Part shown: in pieces, positions 11,182-22,498 of the stretch
Layout of the letters: each line of letters begins with the position of its first letter
How positions within the stretch are numbered: the stretch's first letter is position 1
Source: Ceratobasidium sp. AG-K
Lineage: Eukaryota > Basidiomycota > Agaricomycetes > Cantharellales > Ceratobasidiaceae
Assembly: GCA_037039685.1 (NCBI GenBank)
Contig: JAWNGF010000004.1
Coordinates: 1,054,001-1,118,000 of the forward strand
Reading direction: 5' to 3'
Length of the DNA: 64,000 nt
Program-made: the position numbers and the translations under genes
Notes under the pieces: generated by a model
The model's input: the letters and a program-made list of their open reading frames with translations, nothing else
The model's database searches: none
Told to the model about the DNA's origin: nothing

Positions 11182-12676
11182 TTAGACTTGCATTGGCATG
11201 TAGATCAAAGTCTTTTTTAGCAATGATGCTGGGCTCGGTATTGCTTCAAGGTCAGGGGTATCTGGGAAACCGAGAGCGGTCCCACTTCCTGCGATGATTA
11301 CAAATGGCTCCGCGTGATCGATATATGCTATCTCCGGTCGAACTGAAGGAGGCAAACTGATCCTAAGGGAATACTACCAACCGCTATGCATTAGTTATCA
11401 AGTCAACACAGACTAGGAGTAACTATACCCACCGAGACACTTCCGGCCTCAGGAACTGCCCAGCTCCTCCAGATATCGCTCGGTATGTCCAGCCGTCCAC
11501 TCAGGCTTAGTACTTGACTCTCTGGTTTATCAATAACATTCAACATCTGAGCGTTTTGCTGGCAAACGACGGTTTTCTCCGCGGTAGTCGATCCCCTCGC
11601 AGTAATGGTGACTTTACGAATGAGATATATGGATATATGCGGCACAAGAGCTTGCAGACACTCGGAAGGATGTTCCAATGACGAGAGCCAAATGTTGAAG
11701 TGTATCGAACGACTACGAGCAAGGGAAACGAGTTGTGGGTATGCAAGCTGTACTGAATTTTAGTCCCTTATAGCAACTCTAACCTCGCAGATAACTCACG
11801 TGAACATTGACCAAGGATGGTATCACCTTTCCGGCCAATACACGGCTTGTGGTGAGGCTTATAATCTTCAAGTCGTATGGAGACCCCAATGGCTCTTGAT
11901 CCGGGGCCGAAAATAAAGATGAAGAGAGGTTATCGGCCTCTTCAAGTCGAGGAAGATGATATATTTCGGTTTCCACTCTATTCAGGTGCTCAGAAGATCT
12001 GCCATGAACTGAAAGTGCATGATGGGACCCACGAGTCATTGCATCGCCAGCCTGAGCGCCGTACTAGAACCGTAACCTTGTATCTCACTCGTATGATCCC
12101 TTCCACTGTTGCTCCAATAAAGGAGGCTGGTAGAGGTGTGCGATAATCCGCAGTCGTTTGAGGGAACGCCAGAGAGAATGGAAGTGAATCAGGAACGGCT
12201 GAAAGATGTCCGCTGTTGGCCTTCGACCATAATATGCTGTTGATTTCGAGTAAACTTGTAGTTGAAGCCAAGGTTGGTCTACAGGCACATTCAATCACAG
12301 TCTTGATTTCTCCTCGGAGCTGGTCAACCAGAGTCAAGTTTGTAGAAGCAATTCTAGATGAGCGCTTGGCGTCTCAGATCATCTTGTGGCAAACACTTAC
12401 CGACACGGCAACACTCTCGATGGAGCTGTGAGGACGCAAAGATACCTCCCCAGATATAACACCTTCTCTGCCATAAACTGGAAGCCTTACTCCTTGAATT
12501 TTGCGTCGACTGAAACTCAGAGAGATTGCCTTTGAAGTATATTTGTACGTTTCGCCACCCACCACATCAGAAGAATATGAACTACTGGCCGCAGAGCCTG
12601 AGGAGGTTGCAAGAGACCCGGGGCTTCTTGTGTAAGGAGGAGGGGCCTCATTCTCAACAGAAGTGGTTTGAAGCAT
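11182..12676 (-). CDS. Arrestin-like adaptor with PPPY motif
   Basis: Multi-exon minus-strand gene. Exon 1 starts at 12676 with MLQTTSVENEAPPPYTRSP, so a PPPY motif, the classic WW-domain ligand of Rsp5/Nedd4 ubiquitin ligases, lies within the first 20 residues. Next come ISLSFSRRK, LPVYGREGVISGEVSL (the arrestin N-domain entry strand) and SVAVS. That exon joins via GTAAGTG to LRGEIKTV, then to SLPFSLAFP, TPLPASF and RVRYKVTVLVRR, the end of an arrestin N-lobe. The C-lobe holds LSGRLDIP and the reading ends with IYMPMQV at 11182. Fungal alpha-arrestins recruit Rsp5 to plasma-membrane transporters for endocytosis. The arrestin fold is inferred from strand order and conserved positions. Internal exon boundaries after residue 120 are only partly settled. 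Confidence 0.7.
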
Positions 12677-13042
12677 GGTGCAAAGGGAACCTTGTTCAAC
12701 GTTCCCTCAAGTTGCGGCGGGGTAACTATATATGAGTGCCGCTGAATCATCGATTCGGTGCCCGTCCCTGAGTACTGCCCTCGCCGTAACTCAATAATAC
12801 ATTTTGGACGCACCTCCATCCTCACGGGCACTACTTGCCGAGTGCTTTACAGGTGCTGTGTCAGCTCACCGGCATGTTCGGATGTCAACGTTGCCGGTGA
12901 GCTGTCAACCAGTCTGTAACATGTAATGGACAGTACGTTACCGTTGCGTTTTCGCCGTTGACGCCATCAAGCAAACGGAATCACTCCGTACCTGTGCTAC
13001 ATTATTTTAAAACTAGATATTCTGCTACTAAATTTCTATAAC
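12677..13042. other. Divergent intergenic region
   Basis: Gap of 366 nt between divergently transcribed genes (arrestin-like to the left, DUF202 protein to the right). It presumably holds both promoters. It contains a short near-inverted pair around GCTCACCGGCATG and GCCGGTGAGCTG (about 12864-12903), which could form a hairpin. Confidence 0.4.
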
Positions 13043-13691
13043 ATGACATCTAAGCAAGGTACCCAACCAGGGCATCTTTATAGAGGACATCGTAGGTTGG
13101 TTTTGACTACTCGACCTCTCGTTCCGATACTCACACTGACATCTCACTGTAGGGAGAGCTTCAGGCCATTGGACGTGCCGGAAATGGTTGAGCTGCGCGC
13201 GCGAGGGAGAACCTTCCATGGCGCATATGCTCGCACAGCCCTTGGGTGTGCACATGCTTCTATCTGAGACCCTCGACCAGCGCGACTGACGCGTTTCCAT
13301 TTAGTAATCTCGGATATAGCGCAGTTGTCCTGAAGCTATTCGATAAACGCTTTTATCGGAGTATGTGTTTACCATCCCATGAATCTACTGGTTCTCATCA
13401 ACGTCTATTGGTTGGTCCCTAGTTGGACTTCTCTATGTTATCCTAGCTGCACTGTTGTTTATTATTTCTGTAATTCGCAGCCGGCATTCCCGGCACGATT
13501 TCAGCGATAGTCACGCTCACCACGGCCGATTTGATGGTGATCACCCCGTAAGCCACGGGGGCGGCCCAAAGCCTCAACGCAAGAGAATATTTGGTCGCCC
13601 GTTTGTTACTGCAGGATGGGTGGTCGTCATTTTGACAGGCGTGGTAGCCTTGGTGGAGATTATACTATTAATTCTTCTACTTGAATTGTAA
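13043..13691 (+). CDS. DUF202-family membrane protein
   Basis: Four exons: 13043-13095, 13153-13245, 13305-13360 and 13423-13691. All junctions are in phase and give 156 residues. The core reads VELRARGRTFHGAYARTALG, NLGYSAVVLKLF, then a membrane helix (GLLYVILAALLFIISVI). A His/Gly-rich hydrophilic loop and a second membrane segment (TAGWVVVILTGVVALVEIILL) follow. The E-R/N-x-R-T-x-L/H...ART start followed by short helices is the DUF202 pattern, seen in bacterial YidH and in the membrane part of vacuolar transporter chaperone proteins. The second helix pair is separated by an unusually long histidine-rich loop. Function is unknown. A role at the vacuolar or other internal membrane is a guess. 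Confidence 0.75.
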
Positions 13692-13867
13692 GCACTCACG
13701 CTTGGCCCACGTACAATATCCTTCTTGCGGTTGTATAATAATTACATGTATGGAGTGGTGGTGAATACACATATTTGACCGTTCAATATCCCAGCCCGTA
13801 CATCTAAACTAAACTCTACCTATCCACAACCAAGACAACAAAACGAGGCGTCGATCGGCACGGCTCT

Positions 13868-15418
13868 TTATCTTCGTTTTGGTGGGTTGGTTCGAGATCG
13901 AGCGCGAGCCTCGGCTTCCTGCTGCTCGCGAGCTTTTTGAGCAGCTTCCTTGAAGCCATCACGTAAAGCGCGCAGACTATCGGCAAAAGTTGGTGGCTTC
14001 TTTACGGTGGCCCCAGGGGGAGGAGCTGGCTTGTCCACGATTCCATATGCCTTGCGGATCGCAGGATGTTTGACTAATGCGTTTTGGATGAGCATAAATG
14101 CGCCATTCGCGACGAAGTATACAAGTACGCCCTATGAAAATATGAGCTGACACAGCCTGGGAAAGTCCCGATCCTGTTATCTACTGACCGAAGGAAGATA
14201 TGAGACAATTGGGATTGTGATCAAAGAAAGGACCCGGAAAAAGTTTCGAGTGTGAGCGGCAGCACCTGATCCTGCATCAATCGCGGTTGTCTCCCGGGGT
14301 CTAGTCAGAACAGATTACACTATAATGCATTTTGGCTCATACCTCTAGAAGCACTAGCATAGATGCTGAGCTTAGGATTGGCAGCGCCCAAGTGGGGTCC
14401 GCGACGGTCAAATCGGTAAACCACGCGAATCCCCCATCCTTGAGGCTAGGGATTCCGGCCTGGCATATATTTCGGATGCCAAAGAAAAATGAGAGGGCAA
14501 TAGGCATTTGAACCAGTGGTCCAAGGAGCCCCTTGAACGGATTAGCGTTCGCTTCCTCCATTAATTTCTGGGCTCGGAAGCCAGCATGTTGTAGAGCAGC
14601 CGAGTCCCCAGCATCCCTAGCGCGCTTGAGTTGTTCTGTAAGTACCGCCAATTGCGGCTGGACTCGTGCGAGACGACTGGCGTTTCCCACAAGCCGGAGG
14701 TTGAGTGGCATAACGGCGATTCGAACCATTGACGTGAGTACGAGGATCGATGCCCACCAAGGCAATCCCGTCTGGACATGGAGGAACTCGAGTCCTGACT
14801 GAACCATCCCAGATGGCCACCAGCCTCCAAATCCGTGAGCGGCAAAGTCTCCTAGTTGATGAATGACTGGGGCAGAAGCAATTGTGTCGAGCGTGTGTGT
14901 AACGGTAGACAGCACGTCGGAAGATACAGCATTGGGGTCAACTTGGCTGACATCGACGGGAGGAATCGAGTTTGCTGAAGATGAGATGGATTCCACAGTC
15001 CCGGAAGCTGGTTCGGCTGCAGTCGCAGGAGCAGTCTCCGCAGATTGAACGGGTACAGTTGGCGGCGGCGTTTTGGATTGCCCCCACCAAAGCGATAGGT
15101 GTCTAGTTGAAGACGCACCAAGAGGCTGGCTCAGCACAAGTCCGTTGGTAGGTTGTAGTAAGCCTATGGTTTGATATCGGTTCGGCCTCACAGAGTCTTA
15201 GAATGAAACCACTCACCTCGACGGGCTGCCGCGACGCTGAGTTGCCGGAACAACGGTGCAGATCCCGAAACTGACCTATAGTTACCGTCAAGGTATGGAT
15301 CGTACATGAATTCGTGCAAGCACTTGCCTGTTGGTTGCGACCCGGCCAACGATTCTCGAAACCTGCATATTTCGTGGTTAAAGTCAAGTGAGAGAAATGT
15401 CAAGTAACGATGTAACAT
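13868..15418 (-). CDS. OXA1: Mitochondrial inner-membrane insertase OXA1
   Basis: Minus-strand gene of the YidC/Oxa1/Alb3 family. After an Ala/Pro/Ser-rich presequence region comes WWPSGMVQSGLEFLH, TGLPWWASILVLTSMVRIAVMP (TM1 with the conserved Arg), a matrix hairpin (RLARVQPQLAVLTEQLKRA), ANPFKGLLGPLVQMPIALSFFFGIR (TM2), GGFAWFTDLTVADP and further helices. The C-terminal matrix tail is lysine-rich (residues after ALVKHPAIRKAYGI), as in OXA1, where it binds ribosomes. It inserts mitochondrially and nuclear-encoded proteins into the inner membrane. The 5' exons are reconstructed: a short exon ends at CAACCAACAG and is followed by GCAAGTG, which would be a GC-AG intron, then VSGSAPLFRQLSVAAARR and a normal intron. 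The start at 15418 is uncertain; everything from 15120 leftwards is secure. Confidence 0.88.
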
Positions 15419-15659
15419 GCGGAGCTTACCAATCAATGTGACTGTACTCAACCAAGCTTCCGTGATTAATTCGCCAAAAACGCTCGTTTAATTAGAGCGC
15501 CCTCGTGGCTTAGACTCGCTCTTCCATCACGCAGATGGTATGCTCCGAGAGTTAACCCCCCTTTATTGCGCTCGCATACAAGTACCTCTTCGCATTGCCA
15601 CTTACTCTCTAACCTCACCCACCTCGCATCCATTCCACGCACCAATCTCATTAGAGGTT

Positions 15660-16277
15660 ATGGGGCAATCTCAGTCTAAACCCTCTTCCTCTCATATGAT
15701 GCCGCCAGCCAATGTCTGCATACTAGATATTCTACGGGACGCGCCCGCGACGCTACCACACCTCGCCCACCGTGATCTAATGCCCGAATGGTCTCCTGCT
15801 GCTAACCGTCCGGCACTCGAGGCACCTCCCCCAACTCACATCACCTATGCACAACCTTCACCCATTTACCCAGGTGCCTTTCCAGTCAATATTCAATTGG
15901 TCCCCGAACCCGTCGCTGCCCCCAACTTCCCGAACACACCGGACCACTCCCAAGGAGTTTCACGAGACAAGGCAACCGCGTCGCATTCAGCCCACGCCGA
16001 TAATTCCCACGCATTGCCGAGCAAACGGTTGCTGATATCCAGTCCCTCCGATTCGGGCCCGAGCATCTCTACAACTCGATACGCGCCGAGCACCACCCAC
16101 CGCATACACAACGCCCGACTCGGCCCTCGTCCCGCTCGAAAAATTCTTCCTTATTCTTACCCCTGCAGTTCCGTCCGATTCGGATACTCGTTCTTTGTTC
16201 CAGATCGCGGCGATGCTGTATGTTGCGTTTTTGACCGAGATCGCTGCGGGGTACCGCCGTGTACCGGTACTACCTAG
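15660..16277 (+). CDS. Possible N-myristoylated proline-rich protein
   Basis: Open frame starting MGQSQSKPSSS. Gly2 with Ser6 and a following Lys fits the N-myristoylation consensus. The body is proline- and serine-rich and appears disordered. Protein-like stretches occur in other frames downstream: one around 16010-16100 reads TVADIQSLRFGPEHLYNSIR, and one around 16140-16250 reads LEKFFLILTPAVP then AAMLYVAFLTEIAAGYRR. The true gene is therefore probably multi-exon and may run to about 16,300 or beyond. I could not settle the splice sites. No family was recognised. It is transcribed divergently from OXA1, about 240 nt away. Confidence 0.4.
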   Translation: MGQSQSKPSSSHMMPPANVCILDILRDAPATLPHLAHRDLMPEWSPAANRPALEAPPPTHITYAQPSPIYPGAFPVNIQLVPEPVAAPNFPNTPDHSQGVSRDKATASHSAHADNSHALPSKRLLISSPSDSGPSISTTRYAPSTTHRIHNARLGPRPARKILPYSYPCSSVRFGYSFFVPDRGDAVCCVFDRDRCGVPPCTGTT

Positions 16278-16547
16278 ATTTCTTTATTAGTCGTCTGGCC
16301 CGTTCGCGCGGGGGTGATTGGCTGTCGTGGGGTAGCCCGGACGTGGGTTTCGCTAGGCGATGGTTAACGCCTGAGCGCAAGTTGAGCCCGCGGGGTGGGA
16401 TGGAGGCCAAACGTGTACAGAAGAACCGGAATGCGCGTGAGGGTCATGCGGGCCCGCTTCCGCGTTCCAAGGCTTGCGAGTCTTGTGCGAGCTGAATCAG
16501 ATGTACTCTACTCATGGTCTCGGAAATTTTGTATACCAAACGCAATT

Positions 16548-16763
16548 CTAATGATTTCCCTTTGTTGGGATTATTCTACGTTGTGGGTGGGCGTCTCCTA
16601 ACTTGAGAATACTCACGATCGGCCACAGTATATGCGCGAAAATGAAAAGACATCCGACCATTAGCACCGTATAGAACGAGTTCGGCAAACGATGGAAAGG
16701 AGCAACCCCATTGATAGGGGCAAATACTGAGTTGGTCACGCCACGGCGCGACTTGTTTGGCAT
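16548..16763 (-). CDS. Possible small single-pass membrane protein
   Basis: Begins MPNKSRRGV, then a short polar segment and a clear membrane helix (SFYTVLMVGCLFIFAHILWPI). A strong donor (GTGAGTATTC) follows directly, so the coding sequence probably ends or continues in a second exon soon after. No family was recognised. Its basic N-terminus and single C-terminal helix are typical of small mitochondrial or ER membrane subunits. Confidence 0.4.
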   Translation of the reverse strand: MPNKSRRGVTNSVFAPINGVAPFHRLPNSFYTVLMVGCLFIFAHILWPIVSILKLGDAHPQRRIIPTKGNH

Positions 16764-17059
16764 CGCCGATCTAAAATCCCCAACCCCCTACCTCCTAGCC
16801 CCTGTCTGTGGGGTATATAGCTGAACTAGGCGTACCCTCTTACCACACTGCTCTCCACCACCTCCAACGCCGACAGGGCCCCCAGTCCGCAATATCAACA
16901 CAACAGGAAGCCCGCCTTGACCAAGAATACGAACAAGCCATGCAATTGCAGCCACACCAGAAACCTATGCTAACAAACAATAATAACACCAATACAACAC
17001 TATACTACAACATTTGAACCGAGCAGGGTTCTAGATGTGTACAAATAAAATGAGGGATG

Positions 17060-18893
17060 CTACCACCCTCCACTCGCAGACGCCTGCATCTCGGCGTCGC
17101 TCACTAGTACACACCGAATGGGCACGGCTTGTTGGAGTGCTCGGAGGGGAGAGAGTTCAGGGGTGGGTGGTACGAGTGTCAGTGTCACAAAGTCCTACTG
17201 CCGCATTAGCACACATTATGACTTCAAGGATGTGGCGCACCTTGATCAATAGTCCGCCAGCTCTAAATCCTCCAACCTGTAGGACGTCCTTTTCAGGGGT
17301 CACACTCCCCTCCCACGCAATCGCAAGACACTCCTTTCCGTCCTCCCAATCCTTAACTCGCTCTACACCTGGTGGAAGCGGTCCAATAATACTTGACCTA
17401 TCACCACCCCCGGCGCTCATGTGACTCAAGATGGAGCGCAACGAGTTGGACCGTCGAAGTGCGGTATATGCCGGCGGGGACGATGAAGACGCTCCACTAT
17501 TCCCATCTACGACTTGCCCCTCGTACAAGACCTCGTACCGCCCTCCAGGTGCCTGACTTCTCCCGGTACCAAGCACGACACGCTCCATCCGCCCAACCCC
17601 GCCGCATATAACCCTCAATGCTCGTGCTCCGCGCACGTCGACACTAATCTGGCGCTGGATCGTCAGTCGGAGGAGGGCGGGTTCGGCAAGAAGCGCAATG
17701 GGAGCCGAGGGTTGGGTTCGAGTGGCGGTGGCTGAAGTATTTGGACCTCGTGTACGGGAATTGGCTGAGCTGATGGACAGTCTGTTTCGGCGACCTGTGC
17801 CGGGCGGACATTCTGCACTTAGTTGAAAGTGGAATGGGATGGCTTGGGAGAGGGGGTGCAGTGGTGGAGTCGGGAGGACGAGCTGCTTGGAGTTGGTACT
17901 AGTCATACAGGTAGACTGATGGACGCACCGAGCTCATGATCTCTCCGACTTCCGGACTCCTGGTGGGCACCCGCTCGGTGTAGCTCGCCCATTCACCGGG
18001 ACAAGACTTGAGCGTTGCAAGTACAGACGAATGGGCATGCTGGGGGTGTGGTGCATAAGGAACATAGGTAAACGGTGTAGAGAGACTGATTAGGCAACAG
18101 AGATTAGTGTCTGCCCCTGTCCGGCTCGAGAATCAGACCCAGCCCGAGCCCGAGACTCGTCCGAACCCGACTCGGTTTGCGAGTGACTCACACTTCCTTC
18201 CTTCCCACAATGCCTTTCCACTTCCACCTGACTACAATAAGCGCCTCGTACCTGACCCTCGCTCGGAGCCCCGGCACATCGACAATCGTCAGCTCATAAC
18301 TCGGCGGAAGGGGTCTCACACGCTTGGCCGGCGGATTCCCCCACATATCCACATATGTCGGGGGCAACGCCCACTTGAAGGGCAGTGTACCTGGACAGGA
18401 CGGCACATACTGGGCGCTCTCGGTCGGTGGAGGATGAAGCCTAACCGTATCGTCCAGAAACGTGGTATTCGTCGAGCCCGAGTCATGGATCGAGAGCTTG
18501 ATCGTGCCCTGGATCTATCCAGCGGTCGATACGTGCGATACGATCGGCGCCACCGCCACGCACCTTGAGCTCCACACACCCCACCCGGTCCCTCCACTTG
18601 TCCTCGAGCTTGACCACTCCACGGACTTTGGCGCCGCGCGCATATTCCGGGCCTTGCTCTGCTGTGCGGTCGACGGGTTGGCCGCTGAATGTGACCCGGA
18701 AGCGTTTAGCGGTGTATTGGACGAGGCCTGTGAGCTCGGCGGGGATGGGTGGACCCCGAACGACGGTTTGTTCTTGTTCGTCGGGGCGGGGCGTATATTC
18801 CGGTGTGGTATCAGTAGGATACGACGGTGGGTGCTGGTCTTCGGCCGAATGAGCGCTGAGTTCGTCGATATCGGGCGACGAGTGGGCCGTCAT
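17060..18893 (-). CDS. Arrestin-like adaptor with two PPxY motifs
   Basis: Minus-strand gene starting at 18893 (MTAHSSPDIDE). It has PPSY near residue 25, then LVQYTAKRFRVTFSG, YARGAKVRGVVKLED and CVELK. An intron of about 55 nt (GTGCGTG...ATCCAG) leads to GTIKLSIHDSG, PFKWALPPTYVD, RPLPPSYELTIVD and RVRYEALIVVRW, the end of the arrestin N-lobe. The C-lobe exon contains AIPFHFQLS, a long Ser-rich insert with PPAY, VERVKDW and FRAGGLLIK. A last intron leads to DFVTLTLVPPTP and a tail ending at 17060. The FxVxLxxxPP strand near the end is typical of fungal arrestin-like proteins. PPxY motifs suggest docking of an Rsp5-type ubiquitin ligase. This is a second, clearly distinct arrestin-like gene about 5 kb from the first. 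The donor after VGRKEV is uncertain. Confidence 0.75.
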
Positions 18894-20318
18894 GCTCGCC
18901 TTTAGGTATGTGTTTGAATAGGTCCGAGGGGAGGGGGGGATACTTGGCAGGAGACTGTGCAATTTATAGTGCCGTGGACGTCGGCCACGCTACCGTTTTG
19001 ATCTTGCAATTGATCGACCGGCGCCGAGCGCGGAAATACTCTGGGGATGGGCTAGACCTTTTTGTCTGGGGTTAATTGGCCTATGGTGGTCCAGTGTGGG
19101 CTAAAGAGACAGAATGTGTTATCGTTGAGTAAAGTGTGGGAGGTGGGAGCGCTACGAGACGAGGATGAGTCAGGGTGTTACGCCCCGCATGTGTGTCGAT
19201 GTCTTCCGACCGCGGCAAGAAGCTTCTCTCCACATTGTGTGTGTGCTTCGTATGCTATCTATCGCGTCATTGGCCTTTTCGGACGTAGTTCAAGACTCCA
19301 AGTCGCCGTCTGTTCACTCGTTTGCATTACGCGGGTCGGCCGATGCTACGACTGCAAAAAGAGAAATCACCGAGCTCGTGCCGAGTTGAGATTGATTGTA
19401 CAAAGGAGGTATTGAGAGGTGCACATGTGGGGACGTGGATACGTCGCGTCGAGTTTTGTCATGGCTGGGCGGTGTCGTTAGCCTCGCAGCGCCTGTGCAA
19501 CTCGCTTTCAATACGCGGAGGAGAATAAGCGGGTCTGGATCTCCACCACGTAGAATTGATCTACGGAATATACTATTGATCTACGGGATGTGCTACAGAT
19601 AAAGACGTGTACGCTCCACATTGCGATCATAAATCTCCATCGGGCAAGCTGGGTGGCGTGGACAGGAACCGTGGCGTGGCGGCGACACGGGGGTGTTTCC
19701 GAAGTCGGATCGACTGGCCACGTCTTCCGTCGACTACGGAGGTAAAGGATTAGTCATGTAGAGCTAAATGCTGTAATCTCCCGAGGAGCTGAATCGTCTC
19801 CTGAATAGTTGAATTATCTCCTGAACGGCTGAATGGCCCCTGAAGAGCCGACGGAGCGCTGGATAATGAAATCGAGATGTGACATACGGGGAGATAGGGG
19901 TGATCCGTGATCGTTGTGGAAACTCGATCTGTGTTGGGGATAATGAACTGCCAGTGGGTGAACAATGGGCAGACCGCGGGTGTTGGTTCTCGACGACATG
20001 CGGGAGGTGGTTCTTGACAACATGGCGGTGGGTGGGTCGGAGCGCTCGGGTAAATGTATAACTGAGTTTATGTGACAGACGGTGGTTTTTGTGATTATGA
20101 TTAACTCTGATGATAGACAAAGTAGAGATTCATCGATAGATGTAGAGTAGTGAGATTGGATATAGTGGGCGCAGCCAACTGGACTGGAACGGACACGCGT
20201 AGCAGCGCGAGTGTTTGTGGATGTTTGTGTTCGCGTTGAACAACGCCACTCGCACTTGTTCTCTACCACACCCTGCGACACCACATATAACCCACAGCAT
20301 TCGAGGGGCGACGACAGG
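18894..20318. other. Long intergenic region with short repeats
   Basis: About 1.4 kb between the second arrestin-like gene and the Cdh1 gene, which diverge from it. No coding sequence was supported on either strand. It contains a small tandem repeat (listed separately) and probably both promoters. Confidence 0.5.
19788..19847. repeat. Degenerate 20 bp tandem repeat, three units
   Basis: Three consecutive 20-mers built on G(C/T)TGAAT...TCTCCTGAA start at 19788, 19808 and 19828. The first two differ at a few positions and the third is more diverged. It lies in non-coding sequence upstream of the Cdh1 gene. Confidence 0.6.
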
Positions 20319-22498
20319 ATGCCTCCGAGCAACTTGTTCTTTTCGCGGATCCAGTCGGGGCCTGTGCCCGATGACGAAAACGACCCGTTTGGGCAGTCAC
20401 CCGTAACACCGTCGGACACACCCATCCCACATCACTTTGGCAGAGACTTTGGCCACGCACGGACCCAGTCGAATCTCTCCTCGGCCTACACGGACATTCC
20501 CGAACACACCGACAACGAATCAGAGTCGAGCGTGACGAGCATCTCCACTCCCCCCTCTGCGCTCGCTAATCCCAGTCCAGCCAAGTTCGAGCGATTGCCG
20601 TTTGGGTCGCCGTCGAAACCGTCGGTGGACAGTGACGACGAGATTGAGATTGACGCTGCGCTCGGGTCGTTTCCCAACTCGACCCTCCGAGCCACTGCGT
20701 CGGCCCCTACCATGGGCCAGGCGCCATCCACGTCGACGCCTGTGCGTGCCAGCTCTGGTCCGAACTTTGGCTACGGATTTGGGTTTGGTGCCTCTGGGCT
20801 GGCGGACCCCGTGCGGCGGATAAACATCCCGAGCGTCAAGGGCAAGGGCCGGCTGTTGGATGGCTTTGAACTCGAGTCGACCAAACCCAAGTCCTCGGCG
20901 GCGAGCATATGGTCGACTGGCAGTGTAGGAAGCACAGGAACACCCGAGCGCAGCCCTCGCAAACGAGAACATGGCGACCGCTTCATTCCCCAGCGAGACG
21001 ATTGGGACTCGCACCTCTCGGCCACATACAACCTCTCCTCTGACCCCAGACCACCCACCCCCCGCCGCACACCTGTAGAGACAGACGCACACAAGGAGCA
21101 GCAGAACCGCACGTTTAGTACGGCCCTTGCCAGCGAGATGTTTCCCCATGCCCCCTTTATGTCCAGTCCACCCAGCTCGGTATCGGGCATAGGTATCAAG
21201 CGCCGGAGGTCGCCCAGTCCTGCCCCGTCGACTCCTTCGAGGCAGCGCATACTCGGATTCTCCACCCCTGGGTCCACCCCTGGGAGTGTCGTATCAGATC
21301 TCGGACTACTAGACGCTTCCCACCCTGCCTATTCCCCCTATGCCGTCCGACGCCGCACCCATGCGATGCTCACAGGCCCCCAAACCACGATCCGCACCAT
21401 ATCCAAAACCCCCTACAAAGTCCTAGACGCCCCCGAACTCAAGGACGATTTCTACCTGAATCTCGTCGACTGGAGTTCCACAAATCTACTCGGCGTCGGA
21501 TTAGGCTCGTGCGTGTACTTGTGGAGCGCCGAGAGCAGCAAAGTCGTCAAACTGTGCGACCTCGGAAACCTCAACCCAGTCACGAGCGTCAGTTGGGTCC
21601 AAAAAGTGAGTTTTATATCCCATCCCTGGACGATCGCTGACAAGTCTAGGGCTCGACCGTCGCCATCGGTACTCAAAATGGCGAAATCCTGATCTACGAC
21701 GCTACCACGTTGAAAAAACAACGCACGCTCACGGGGCATGCTTCGCGCGTCGGAGCCCTGGCTTGGTCGAATCACACCCTGTCTTCGGGGTCGCGCGATC
21801 GAACGATATTGAATTATGATGTTCGTCTGCCACCGGCGTCGGCGACTGTGAGCAAACTCTATGGGCACCGACAGGAGATTTGTGGATTAAAGTGGTCGCT
21901 TCCCTCGGACGAGTTTGTGCGCGATCCGGTGATGCTTGCGAGTGGTGGGAACGATAACAAGCTTTTCGTGTGGGATACGAGGCATACCACTCCGCTGTGG
22001 AAGTTTCACGAGCATACGGCGGCGGTCAAGGCCATTGCGTGGAGTCCGCACCAGAGTGGGTTGTTGGCGAGCGGTGGGGGGACGGCGGACAAGAAGATTC
22101 GGTTTTGGAACACGAGCGTTGGGGTGGGCGTGAGCGAAATGGACACGGGGTCGCAGGTACGTCCACATACTCTCTCATTACTCAAAACTAATCATTTGCA
22201 GGTCTGCAACCTCACATGGTCCAAAACGTCCAACGAACTCGTAAGCACACACGGCTACTCGTCGACCCAACCCCAAAACCAAGTGTGCATATGGAAATAC
22301 CCCTCACTCTCACTCGTCGCCACGCTCTCTGGACACATCCACCGGGTGCTCTACCTCGCAATGAACCCGACTGGGGACACGATCGTGACCGGGGCAGGGG
22401 ACGAGACGTTGCGGTTTTGGAACGCTTTTCCGAGGCGGGGAGAGGTGGATCGACGGGAGAGGGAGGGTGCGTTGGACGAGGGTGGAAAGATTCGGTAG
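20319..22498 (+). CDS. APC/C activator, Cdh1/Fizzy-related type
   Basis: Three exons: 20319-21605, 21650-22156 and 22202-22498, all in phase, giving 696 residues. The long N-terminus is Ser/Pro-rich and probably phosphoregulated. It holds the C-box DRFIPQR near residue 220, which binds the anaphase-promoting complex. The WD40 propeller follows: KTPYKVLDAPEL, DDFYLNLVDWSS, then repeats such as TLTGHASRVGALAWS, SSGSRDRTI, HTAAVKAIAWSP and LSGHIHRVLYLAMNP. The protein ends in Ile-Arg, the IR tail that docks on the APC/C TPR subunits. C-box plus DAPEL plus IR tail identify a Cdc20/Cdh1 co-activator, and DDFYLNLVDWSS favours Cdh1. The role is ubiquitin-dependent destruction of mitotic cyclins and other substrates in late mitosis and G1. 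A GTG upstream of 20319 stays open, but the ATG is preferred. Confidence 0.93.

Noticed and set aside
20520..21277. Long minus-strand frames opposite the Cdh1 N-terminus
   Set aside because: Antisense shadows of a GC-rich, Ser/Pro-coding exon; no motifs of their own.
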